From contig NZ_JACOFR010000040.1 of NCBI RefSeq assembly GCF_019455385.1, positions 1 to 47,581 on the forward strand: 47,581 nt of DNA, given 5' to 3'. The stretch is from Bradyrhizobium sp. BR 10289 (GTDB lineage: Bacteria > Pseudomonadota > Alphaproteobacteria > Rhizobiales > Xanthobacteraceae). Made by a program: the position numbers and the translations under genes. The notes under the pieces were generated by a model. It was not told the DNA's origin, did no database searches, and saw nothing but the letters and a program-made list of their open reading frames with translations. This document shows, piece after piece, positions 26,928-34,634 of this stretch; the first letter of the stretch is position 1, and each line of letters starts with the position of its first letter.

Positions 26928-28523
26928 ATGGCCGAGCGGTCCGATCGCGCCCCGGCGCGATGGCGCCGTCCGTTTCTGCGCTGGCTCGACGGCATCGAGG
27001 CGGGCTGGGCGGTGCCGCTTCTCATTGTCTGCTTCGTTGCGATCTGGACGCTGTATCTGATCATCGCCTATGCTGGCGCCGGCCTGCATCCCGATACCCT
27101 CGAGGCCTGGACGCTGGGACGGACATTCGCCTTCGGCTATCACAAGCATCCGCCGCTGATGGGTTGGGTCGCCGCGAGCTGGACCTCGCTGTTTCCGCTG
27201 AGCGACTGGTCGCTCCAGCTGATGGCGATGGTCAATGCCGGGCTCGCGCTGTTCTTCGTCGATCTGATCTCGCGTCAGTTCGTGACCGGGCACAAGCGCG
27301 TCCTGGTGCTGCTGCTGTTGATGCTGACGCCGGCCTATCAATTCCATGCCCAGCGCTTCAACGCCAATGCGGTGCTGCTGGCGACCTGGCCGCTTGCAAC
27401 CTGGTGCTTCCTGCGCGCGTTCGAGACGCGCCGTGCGTCGTGGGCGGTTGCGGCGGGATGCGCGACCGCGTTGGCGATGGTCGGCAAGTATTACTCGATC
27501 TTCCTGGTCACGAGCTTTGTTCTTGCCGCGCTGGCGCATCCGGCGCGGCGGGCCTATTTCACCTCCGCGTCGCCCTGGATCTCGACCGTCTCAGGGCTCG
27601 CGGTGCTGTCGCCGCATGTCTGGTGGCTGGCGACGACGGGGGCATCGGCCTTCACCTATGCGCTGGCGCACGCCAACGGCAACGCCGCGAGCTCGCTCGG
27701 GGAGGTGAAGAATTTTCTGCTGGGGCTGGCAGCGGCGATGAGCGTGTCGGCCGTGCTCTGGGTGCTCATCGCCGGCACGCGGCTCAGGCATTTTCCGGCC
27801 GACTTCGCCGCCATGAATCCGGGCTTGCGGCTTCTGTTCTATGTTGCGATCGGCACGATCGTGCTGCCGGTCCTGACGTCGCTGGTGATGGGAACCGATC
27901 TGCCCTCGCTGTGGGCGTTGCAGGGGCTGTTCCTGTTCGCGATTCTCATCGTCTGCGGCACACGATATCCGCTCGAGCGCTTCCACACCGTCAACGTCAC
28001 GGTCATCGTGGCCGTCGTCGCGCTCGCGGCCGTCGTGGTGGTCGCGCCGATCCATGCCGTCTATCGCAACAAGCATGGCTATGAAGAGGGCCGGAATTTC
28101 TACGCGCAGGCGGCTATCGAATTGACGCGCCAGTGGCACGAGTTGACGAACGAGCCGCTCACCGCCGTGAGCGGCGATGACTCGCTGGCGTTCGCGACGG
28201 CGTTCTACAGCCCGGATCACCCGAATTATGCGCGGCCGTTCGAATACCAATACACTTGGGGCCTGCCGCGCAAGACGACGCTCGAGCGCGGCTGGGCCGC
28301 GCTGTGTTTCCGCGGCCAGGACTATTGCAGCCGTTGGATGGAATGGGTGTCCTCGCGCGCCGAGCATTTCGTCAAGCGCGAGTTCACCGTGCAGGCAAAG
28401 CTATGGGGCCAGCCCGGCTTGAGGCGAGATGTGATCGTCCTGATCGTGCCGCCGGGCGGACGAGATGCGACGCCGGAGAGCGAAGCCGAGGATTTCAGCG
28501 CCAGCAAAAGGCCGACAGAGTAG
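26928..28523 (+). CDS. Polytopic glycosyltransferase, GT39/ArnT-like (PMT_2 type)
   Basis: This integral membrane protein of about 531 residues has roughly ten hydrophobic segments. It resembles ArnT/PMT-like lipid-linked sugar transferases: the first periplasmic loop after membrane segment 1 has GAGLHPDTLEAW, where family members keep an acidic catalytic residue, and YHKHPPLMGW follows as in other RgtA/ArnT proteins. These enzymes move a sugar from a polyprenyl carrier to lipid or protein outside the inner membrane. The start is uncertain: ATG at 26928 is chosen, with a GTG at 26901 and a TTG at 26892 also in frame. The C-terminal soluble domain (from about residue 390) is probably periplasmic. 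It stands alone on the plus strand. Confidence 0.84.
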   Translation: MAERSDRAPARWRRPFLRWLDGIEAGWAVPLLIVCFVAIWTLYLIIAYAGAGLHPDTLEAWTLGRTFAFGYHKHPPLMGWVAASWTSLFPLSDWSLQLMAMVNAGLALFFVDLISRQFVTGHKRVLVLLLLMLTPAYQFHAQRFNANAVLLATWPLATWCFLRAFETRRASWAVAAGCATALAMVGKYYSIFLVTSFVLAALAHPARRAYFTSASPWISTVSGLAVLSPHVWWLATTGASAFTYALAHANGNAASSLGEVKNFLLGLAAAMSVSAVLWVLIAGTRLRHFPADFAAMNPGLRLLFYVAIGTIVLPVLTSLVMGTDLPSLWALQGLFLFAILIVCGTRYPLERFHTVNVTVIVAVVALAAVVVVAPIHAVYRNKHGYEEGRNFYAQAAIELTRQWHELTNEPLTAVSGDDSLAFATAFYSPDHPNYARPFEYQYTWGLPRKTTLERGWAALCFRGQDYCSRWMEWVSSRAEHFVKREFTVQAKLWGQPGLRRDVIVLIVPPGGRDATPESEAEDFSASKRPTE

Positions 28524-28532
28524 CACCAGTCC

Positions 28533-28673
28533 TCAGCAATGGCTGTCGCGCACGCGCTCGAGGCCTTCGCTCGCAAAAGGCGGGGTGAACGTGGCCTGAT
28601 CCGCATCCGGCTCGGGACGCTTCGGGTCCGTCGGCTCCGGGGCACGGTGGTCTTCGCGGAGTTCCAGTTCCAT
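28533..28673 (-). CDS. Possible 46-residue small protein
   Basis: A short open frame begins at an ATG with GAGAGG eight bases upstream and encodes an acidic, proline-rich peptide opening MELELREDHRAPEPTDPKRP and ending RVRDSHC. It lies 54 bases after the MFS transporter stop on the same strand. No family recognised; the good ribosome-binding site and low hydrophobicity are the only support. The two other frames here are also open, so a chance frame is possible. Confidence 0.45.
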   Translation of the reverse strand: MELELREDHRAPEPTDPKRPEPDADQATFTPPFASEGLERVRDSHC

Positions 28674-28727
28674 GGCAGCGACCTCTCGAATTGCTGCAAT
28701 ACAACATCGCGGCCCCTGGGAAGTTCC

Positions 28728-29999
28728 TCACGCGATCGGGCGATGATGCGGCTTGAACAGCCGTCCCTTTTCCACCACCAGCACGATCGCGAGCGCCGCG
28801 AGCGTCGATGCGAAGAAGCCGACCGAGAACGGCAGTAGCGTGCCGTCGAAGCTCTGGCCGATCGCCATGCCGACCACGATGCCGATCAGCGTCGTGATCG
28901 AGCCGTAGAGCGAGGAGGCGGTGCCGGCGATGTGGCCCAGCGGCTCCATGGCGAGCGCGGTGAAGTTCGCCACCATCATCCCGAACGAGAACATCATCAG
29001 CGCCGAGAGCACCATGAACAGGGGAAGCGGCAGCATGCCGAGGCTCTCCGTCAGCAGCATCACGCCCGCCACCACCGCGTAGAGTGTCAGCGCACCGTGC
29101 GAGATCACGCGCATGCCGAGCGTCCCGACGAATCTGGCGTTGAGGAATCCGGCAACGGCGGTGCCGGCCGCGATCGCGGCGAAGGCAAGCGGGAAGTAAT
29201 GGCCGAGGTGATAGATGCCGACAAAAACCTGCTGGGCCAGGAACACGTAGGCGAACAGTGCGCCCATCACGGCGCCGGCGGCCAGGGCGTAGCCGATGGT
29301 CTGGCGATGGGTCACGGTCTGCCAGTAGCCCGAGAGGACGTCACGCGGCGCAAGCGACCTGCGCTCGCTCTCGGGCAGGGTCTCCGGCAGCCGCAGCACG
29401 GACCACGCCAGCGCGAGCAGGCCGTAGAGCATCAGCACGACGAAGATCCCGCGCCACTGCGTCGTCACCAGCAGCACCGCCTGTCCGAACGAGGGCGCGA
29501 CCACGGGGACGGCGATGAAGATCATCATCGCCAGCGACATCACGCTCGCCATGCGGCGGCCGACATAGCAGTCGCGCACGATCGAGGTGGCGATCACGCG
29601 CGTCGCCGAGGTGCCGAAGCCCTGGAGCGCGCGTGCCAGCAGCAGCGTCTCGAACGATGGCGCGGCAATCGCCAGCACGCTCGCGACTGCGTAGACGGTC
29701 ATGCCGCCGAGCAGCACGGGACGCCGGCCGAATCGGTCCGACAGCGGCCCCATGATGAACTGGCCGGCACCGAAGCCGATCAGGAAGGTCGACAGCACCA
29801 GCTGGAGATGGTTGGCGACGGGAATCTTGAAGGCCGCCCCGATATTGGGCAGCGCCGGCAGCATCATGTCCATCGCAAGCGGATTTAGCGCCATGATGGA
29901 CGCGATCACGATGACGAATTCGGGAAAACCCATGGGGCGGTGTCCCGAGGACACCCAATCGTCGGCATTGACGTCGGACAAGCAGCTCACCTCTGACAT
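28728..29999 (-). CDS. MFS drug-resistance transporter (Bcr/CflA-like)
   Basis: The 423-residue major facilitator protein has about 12 membrane segments. The cytoplasmic loop 2-3 motif reads GPLSDRFGRRPVLLGG, and the family's motif C region is present in helix 5 (VPVVAPSFGQAV). It most resembles Bcr/CflA drug-proton antiporters, which export small toxic compounds across the inner membrane. The ATG at 29999 lacks a clear ribosome-binding site; another methionine (residue 23, MGFPEFVIV) could be the true start because the first 22 residues precede the first membrane helix. It is followed by a possible 46-residue small protein. No regulator gene lies beside it. Export substrate unknown. Confidence 0.88.
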   Translation of the reverse strand: MSEVSCLSDVNADDWVSSGHRPMGFPEFVIVIASIMALNPLAMDMMLPALPNIGAAFKIPVANHLQLVLSTFLIGFGAGQFIMGPLSDRFGRRPVLLGGMTVYAVASVLAIAAPSFETLLLARALQGFGTSATRVIATSIVRDCYVGRRMASVMSLAMMIFIAVPVVAPSFGQAVLLVTTQWRGIFVVLMLYGLLALAWSVLRLPETLPESERRSLAPRDVLSGYWQTVTHRQTIGYALAAGAVMGALFAYVFLAQQVFVGIYHLGHYFPLAFAAIAAGTAVAGFLNARFVGTLGMRVISHGALTLYAVVAGVMLLTESLGMLPLPLFMVLSALMMFSFGMMVANFTALAMEPLGHIAGTASSLYGSITTLIGIVVGMAIGQSFDGTLLPFSVGFFASTLAALAIVLVVEKGRLFKPHHRPIA

Positions 30000-30300
30000 T
30001 GAGAGGCTTTATCTATCGCCCATGCTGCGTCGCACAACCCATGTTTCGGGATGGCTGGCAGGCGGAGACGGTTAATTGCAGCTTAAGCGCGGCCGGTCTT
30101 CTGGGCGGCCTCGACTGGGCGGAGGCCAATTGCCCGGCCGTCGAGCTGGAGCTGTGCGCAAGGGGGCGTTGCATCAGCAACGCCGCGTCGATGGTATGGT
30201 GAGACAGCCCGAATCTACTTCGATGAAGTAGACGAAACTAACCCGCAGTCCCAAGCAGCCCCGAAACAACGGTTGGGAGACAAGCCGATGGAATACACGG
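30000..30300. other. Intergenic region between MFS gene and low-GC gene
   Basis: No gene is supported here. GC falls towards the right end. A perfect 8-bp hairpin (tctacttc/gaagtaga, 30214-30232) lies about 70 bases beyond the stop of the low-GC gene and could be its terminator. The left part must hold the MFS promoter. This may include the left junction of the inserted segment. Confidence 0.4.
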
Positions 30301-31209
30301 CTAGCCCGTGATTTTGGCAATCCACAGCTCAAGTATGCCGGGCTTCACCAACGGCTCTTTGCTCAGCGGTAAGTCAGTTATTCCAAGCTTCCGCAAAGCA
30401 TCTTTTACATCAGCTTTGAGGGCTGTGGCTTTCGCTTCGTCCGCGGGATTGTAGCGAATCTCGGTTGAGCTATTTTTTTGAACGTTTTCGGTGCCAGGAA
30501 CAATCCATTTGGCGTCACTGATCCGTTTTCGAACTTCCTCTACGTCATCCTTGGTGTAGCCAGCGAACTGAAAATAGACGATGCCCTTCTTTGATGTTTC
30601 GATCGGTGGAACGGGCAAAATTGAAGTCTTTAGCTGTGTCGTCGCCGCCTTCTGATTCTTGAATATTTCATCTTGGTTCCTGGTCAGTGCTTCAATGACC
30701 GGTTTATAGCTGCTTTCCAAAGTTTCGGCTGTTGATTGAGCCGTCTTTATTCTCTCGTCGAGAACTTTAGTTCTCTCTGCGAATTCAATCGCCCTTTTTG
30801 TTAGTAGATCTACCAAATTGTTTGTGTCGTCGACCTTGTTCTTCCAACGATCCTCGATCGCTACTACATCGCTGTGATGTTTCGCGACGCTGACCAAGAT
30901 AGTGTCCATATCTCTGTGCGTGATCTCAGTCATTGCGGTTATCTTCATGCGAAGTTCATCGAGTCTCTTGAGGTCCTGATCGACGGTGGTCTTGATCTCC
31001 TTCTTAAGTCCGTCACTGCCTTGCTCAACGACTAGTTTGAATACAGCTTGATGAAACAGACCAAACAACAGAATGACGATTGCTCCGATGCCGCCCGCAA
31101 ATTTCAGTTTGAGCAAGTCGCCTTTGATTTTGTCGTAGACTCTTTTTTCAATATCTTCCGAATTCGTCTTCTTGATTGCCTCGATGACATGATAATCGGA
31201 TAACGGCAT
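30301..31209 (-). CDS. Membrane-anchored coiled-coil protein of unknown function (low-GC, probably acquired)
   Basis: The 302-residue protein has a short cytoplasmic N-terminus, one membrane helix at about residues 37-55 and a long helical, charged region (about 60-195) that looks like a coiled coil. It ends in a compact domain (about 209-278) opening GIVYFQFAGYTKDD and containing WIVPGTENVQ and STEIRYN. I have seen similar C-terminal domains on varied signalling or hydrolase proteins but cannot name a function. GGAG lies nine bases before the ATG. Base composition is clearly AT-richer than all neighbours and codon choice is unlike them, suggesting transfer. It lies head to head with a truncated enoyl-CoA hydratase gene. 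Function unknown. Confidence 0.85.
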   Translation of the reverse strand: MPLSDYHVIEAIKKTNSEDIEKRVYDKIKGDLLKLKFAGGIGAIVILLFGLFHQAVFKLVVEQGSDGLKKEIKTTVDQDLKRLDELRMKITAMTEITHRDMDTILVSVAKHHSDVVAIEDRWKNKVDDTNNLVDLLTKRAIEFAERTKVLDERIKTAQSTAETLESSYKPVIEALTRNQDEIFKNQKAATTQLKTSILPVPPIETSKKGIVYFQFAGYTKDDVEEVRKRISDAKWIVPGTENVQKNSSTEIRYNPADEAKATALKADVKDALRKLGITDLPLSKEPLVKPGILELWIAKITG

Positions 31210-31372
31210 AAAATCTTTCTCCGGAAAATACGAAACTGGAATATTTTGCGATCGCGCCTATTGTTTGTGCTGCTTTGGTCGCGCGAGCCCGTTCTGTAGC
31301 GCCAGTTATAGGATAACGGCCGTTGTTCATCATATCATGTCGAGGAAGATTTACACGCAATTTCTACTTTGG

Positions 31373-31798
31373 GCTGTTGCCGTGCATCTGGCGATCGCGA
31401 GCGAGCAGGCGAGTTTCGCAAAACCCGAGATCGCCATCGGCATCACCCCGATCTTCGGCGGCACGCAGCACCTGCCGCGGCTCGCCGGCCGCAAGCGCGC
31501 GCTGGAGTACCTGCTGACCGGCGATACCTTTTCACCCCAGCGAGCCCTCGATATGGGCCTGGTCAACCGCATCGTGCCGCACACGCAGCTCCTCGACGCA
31601 GCCTTTGCCATGGCCGATCGTATCACGCGGCATTCGCAGCTCGCGGTCGCGCGCGTCATTGCGGCGGCCACGCGAGGCCTCAACGTCTCGATCGCGGAGG
31701 GCCTCGCCATCGAGAGCGAGCAGTTCGCGCGCATGGCCGCGACGCCGGATACGCGCGAGGCGCTCGATGCCTGGCTGGCCGCCCGCGCGCCGCGCTAG
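31373..31798 (+). pseudogene. 5'-truncated enoyl-CoA hydratase remnant
   Basis: About 141 codons encode the C-terminal half of a crotonase, starting in the second oxyanion-hole helix (AVAVHLAIASEQASFAKPEI) and running through GITPIFGGTQHLPRLAGRK and LVNRIVPHTQLL to a normal end. The N-terminal 100 or so residues, including the first oxyanion-hole segment, are missing. Upstream DNA to 30.3 kb has lower GC and no crotonase similarity, so the gene was probably cut by an insertion or deletion at about 31370. Without the N-terminus the product cannot be an active hydratase. The remaining frame is undamaged, which suggests a recent event. Confidence 0.83.
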
Positions 31799-31820
31799 GC
31801 GCGTTGTCCTGGGGGGCACG

Positions 31821-31840
31821 ACGGCGGGGTTTTCCGCCGT
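31821..31840 (+). terminator. Hairpin after the crotonase remnant
   Basis: Stem acggcgg/ccgccgt (7 bp) with loop ggtttt lies 22 bases after the remnant's stop. It is likely the original gene's terminator, although no T-tract follows. Confidence 0.4.
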
Positions 31841-32000
31841 GGTGACCCGCCGGCAACCAGCTGTTCACCATAAGATTGCGGGAACTGCGCCAGGGAGATG
31901 AATCCGCAACCCATCCTGTCCATGGTGGCCCGACCCGGCGCTGCGCAGCGCGGGATGCCGACAACCCGGAACGGCAACCAGGGCAACAAGGTATTTTGCG

Positions 32001-33344
32001 GTGTCCGACGTCACCGGTACAGCACGATGGTTGGGACCCTCGGGCGGTATGGCCGTGAGGGGCAACATTTGGCTTGCCGGCCTGATCGCGCTGACCGCGT
32101 TGCTGGTGCTCGCCAATCTGGTTACCGACGCCACGCTCGACGTGAAATACGGCTGGGACATCCGCGTCAATTGCGCGGCGGTCGAGGCGCATGCCGACGG
32201 GCTCGATCCCTACTTCGTTCGGAATTTGAAGGGTACGAGGCTCTCCTATCCCTATCTGCCGGTGACGCTGGATGTCTTTCGTCCCGTCTGCGCGGGCAGC
32301 TTTGTCGTCGATCATTACAGAGGCATCTACCTCGTCCTCGCCGTGCTCTGCGGCCTGATGTTGCCCGGCCTCGCCAGGTCACGCGCGAGCGCGCGCGATG
32401 TCGGGCTTAAGGTGCTCTGCGCGGTCGGCGCGTTCGTGGGTTTCGAATGGGTCGCTGCCTCCGGGAATTTCGCGATCCTGAACGGGATCGCGACTGCAAT
32501 CGCGCTCAATCTCCTGCTTCGTCCGCCGACACCTGACGCATGGGACGACGAGAGCTTTTCCCTGCGCGTCGTCGGTGCTGCGCTGCTCGGCCTCGTGACC
32601 TCGTTCAAGCTGGTGTTCTGTCCCGTGCTGGCGGCGCTCTATTTCCTTCCGCTGCCGCGCGCGCGAAAACTGACACTGATCGCCGCGGCGGCATTCAGCT
32701 TCGCATTGCCGATCCTGATCTCGCGGCTGTTCTATCCCGATCTGTTCTCCAGCTGGCAGCTTGCGATTTCAGGACGAATTCCGGGCCAGCACACCGTCGA
32801 CCTCGTCGAGACCAACCCCTCGCTGTTGCTGCTGGCGCGGAGCTTCATGGAGCATATGGGCCTTGGTGACAGCAAGCCGCTCATGTTCGCGATCGATGCG
32901 CTCGCAGTCCTCGCGCTCTTGCTGGTGCCGTTCGCCCTGTCCGTGCTGCGGGCTGTCGGGAGCGAACCGGCCCGGGCAGGGGGCTCGCTGCTGGCGCGGC
33001 TCGATCGCTGGTTGATCGATCACCCCCGCACGGCTATGCGCGTCACGGTGCTGGCCATGTTTGCCCTCTATCTCTCTTCGCCGCGCCTGAAGGAATATGC
33101 CTTCTTCGAGCTTGCGCTCTACGCTGCTATTCTCGTGGTCGATCTTCCTGTCCTTGCGCTCGCCGCCTTTCTCGCCGTCGCGCTGCTCGCGCCCGCGGTG
33201 ATCTCGATGACGGGGCATGCGATCGAAGGCACCTTCACTCTCCTCATCGTTTCACTGACATGCTTCTGGATCCTGCTGCTCGATTTTCGCGCCAGGTCCG
33301 GACGTAACAAGCTGAAGGCGTCCATTCATGACAAGTCTCGCTAG
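32001..33344 (+). CDS. Polytopic glycosyltransferase family 87 (DUF2029) protein, copy 1
   Basis: The integral membrane protein has 447 residues and about ten hydrophobic segments. It belongs to the GT87/DUF2029 group of polyprenyl-phosphate-sugar-dependent transferases. The first periplasmic loop has YGWDIRVNCAAVEAHADGLD with an acidic residue where the family keeps its catalytic aspartate. SYPYLPVTLD and SPRLKEYAFFELALYAA are shared with the next gene. The chosen GTG start has AAGG nine bases upstream; an ATG at 32049 is the alternative. It overlaps the next gene by 17 bases, so the two form a coupled pair. The sugar and acceptor are unknown. Confidence 0.82.
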   Translation: MSDVTGTARWLGPSGGMAVRGNIWLAGLIALTALLVLANLVTDATLDVKYGWDIRVNCAAVEAHADGLDPYFVRNLKGTRLSYPYLPVTLDVFRPVCAGSFVVDHYRGIYLVLAVLCGLMLPGLARSRASARDVGLKVLCAVGAFVGFEWVAASGNFAILNGIATAIALNLLLRPPTPDAWDDESFSLRVVGAALLGLVTSFKLVFCPVLAALYFLPLPRARKLTLIAAAAFSFALPILISRLFYPDLFSSWQLAISGRIPGQHTVDLVETNPSLLLLARSFMEHMGLGDSKPLMFAIDALAVLALLLVPFALSVLRAVGSEPARAGGSLLARLDRWLIDHPRTAMRVTVLAMFALYLSSPRLKEYAFFELALYAAILVVDLPVLALAAFLAVALLAPAVISMTGHAIEGTFTLLIVSLTCFWILLLDFRARSGRNKLKASIHDKSR

Positions 33345-34632
33345 CTCCGCAGATGCCGGACAACAAAGCTCGCTTGCTGCGGAGGCGTCAGGGAAGACGT
33401 GGTTGACCCGCTTCATCCTCGCCGTCGCCATTTTGGTCGCAACGGCCGTCGCCATCGATCTCTGCGCCGACGAGACCTTCGGCTGGGATGCGCGGGTGAA
33501 CTGCGCTGCGGTGGAGGCCCACGTCGCCGGGCTCGATCCCTATTACGTCAAGAACCTGAAGGACACCAAGCTGTCCTATCCCTATCTTCCCGTCACCCTC
33601 GACGCCTTTCGGCCGCTCTGCGCCGGCGGCTTTCTCGTCGCGCATTACAAGCCGATCTTTCTGGTCCTGGCGGTGATCTGCGCGCTGCTGCTGCCGGTTC
33701 CGGGCACGGCGCGCCGCGACTGGCAGGATGTCGCGCTGCGCCTCGTGTTCGCGCTCGGCGGCTTCCTCGGCTTCGACTGGATCATCGCGACCGGCAATTT
33801 CGCGATCCTGAGCGGGTTGTTGACGGCCGCATCGCTCGCTTTGCTGCTGCGCCCCGCGCAGTCGGCGAGCGTCACGCCGCAGCTCGCGGGTGCCGCACTG
33901 CTCGGTCTCGTCACCTCGTTCAAGCTGGTGTTCTTCCCGGTCCTTGCCGCACTCTATCTCCTGCCGCTGCCGAGGGCCCGCAAGCTGATCCTGCTCGCGG
34001 TGGCGTCAAGCATGTTCGCGCTGCCGATCCTGGGCTCGCTGATGATCTATCCGGACCTGTTCAAGAGCTGGCTCGCCGCGCTCTCCGGTCAGATTCCCGA
34101 CCAGCATTACCCCGGGAACGAGGTCAATCCGTCGCTGCTGTTCCTGTCGCTGATGCTCGCCGATCATTTCGGGCTCGCTGCAAGCAAGCCGGTCGTCGCC
34201 GTGCTCTACGGTCTCATCGCCATTGCGCTCGTGCTGGCGCCGCTCGCGATCTCCGTATGGCGCATGATCGGCGCGGAGCGCCCGGCCGCCAAGGTCTCGC
34301 TGCTTCAGGCGTTCGACGACTGGCTGATCCATTATCCCGAGGCCGCGATGCGCATCACCGTGCTCGCGATGTACGCGCTCTATCTCTGCGCGCCCCGGCT
34401 GAAGGAATACGCCTTCTTCGAGCTGGCGCTCTACGCCGCCGTTCTCGTGGTCAATCTGCCGGCGGCGACGATGGCGGCGGTGCTCGCGATTGCGGTCGCC
34501 ATTCCGGCGCTGGCGTCGATCCTGGGCGGCGCATTCCTGGGCGGCTTCGGCCAGCTTGCGATCGCGCTGATCTGCTTCTGGCTGCTGCTGCCGCGCGAGC
34601 CCTCGGGCGAGGCTGCATCGCAGCCGACTTGA
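33328..34632 (+). CDS. Polytopic glycosyltransferase family 87 (DUF2029) protein, copy 2
   Basis: The 434-residue membrane protein is a clear paralogue of the gene it overlaps by 17 bases. It shares the loop GWDARVNCAAVEAHVAGLD, the SYPYLPVTLDAFRP segment, the TGNFAIL segment and the near-identical PRLKEYAFFELALYAA near the C-terminus. The overlap is in a different frame, so translation of the second probably depends on the first. Tandem paralogues of this type may form a heterodimer or act on successive residues of one glycan. It converges on the next gene with a two-base gap. Substrate not known. Confidence 0.82.
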   Translation: MTSLASSADAGQQSSLAAEASGKTWLTRFILAVAILVATAVAIDLCADETFGWDARVNCAAVEAHVAGLDPYYVKNLKDTKLSYPYLPVTLDAFRPLCAGGFLVAHYKPIFLVLAVICALLLPVPGTARRDWQDVALRLVFALGGFLGFDWIIATGNFAILSGLLTAASLALLLRPAQSASVTPQLAGAALLGLVTSFKLVFFPVLAALYLLPLPRARKLILLAVASSMFALPILGSLMIYPDLFKSWLAALSGQIPDQHYPGNEVNPSLLFLSLMLADHFGLAASKPVVAVLYGLIAIALVLAPLAISVWRMIGAERPAAKVSLLQAFDDWLIHYPEAAMRITVLAMYALYLCAPRLKEYAFFELALYAAVLVVNLPAATMAAVLAIAVAIPALASILGGAFLGGFGQLAIALICFWLLLPREPSGEAASQPT

Positions 34633-34634
34633 CC

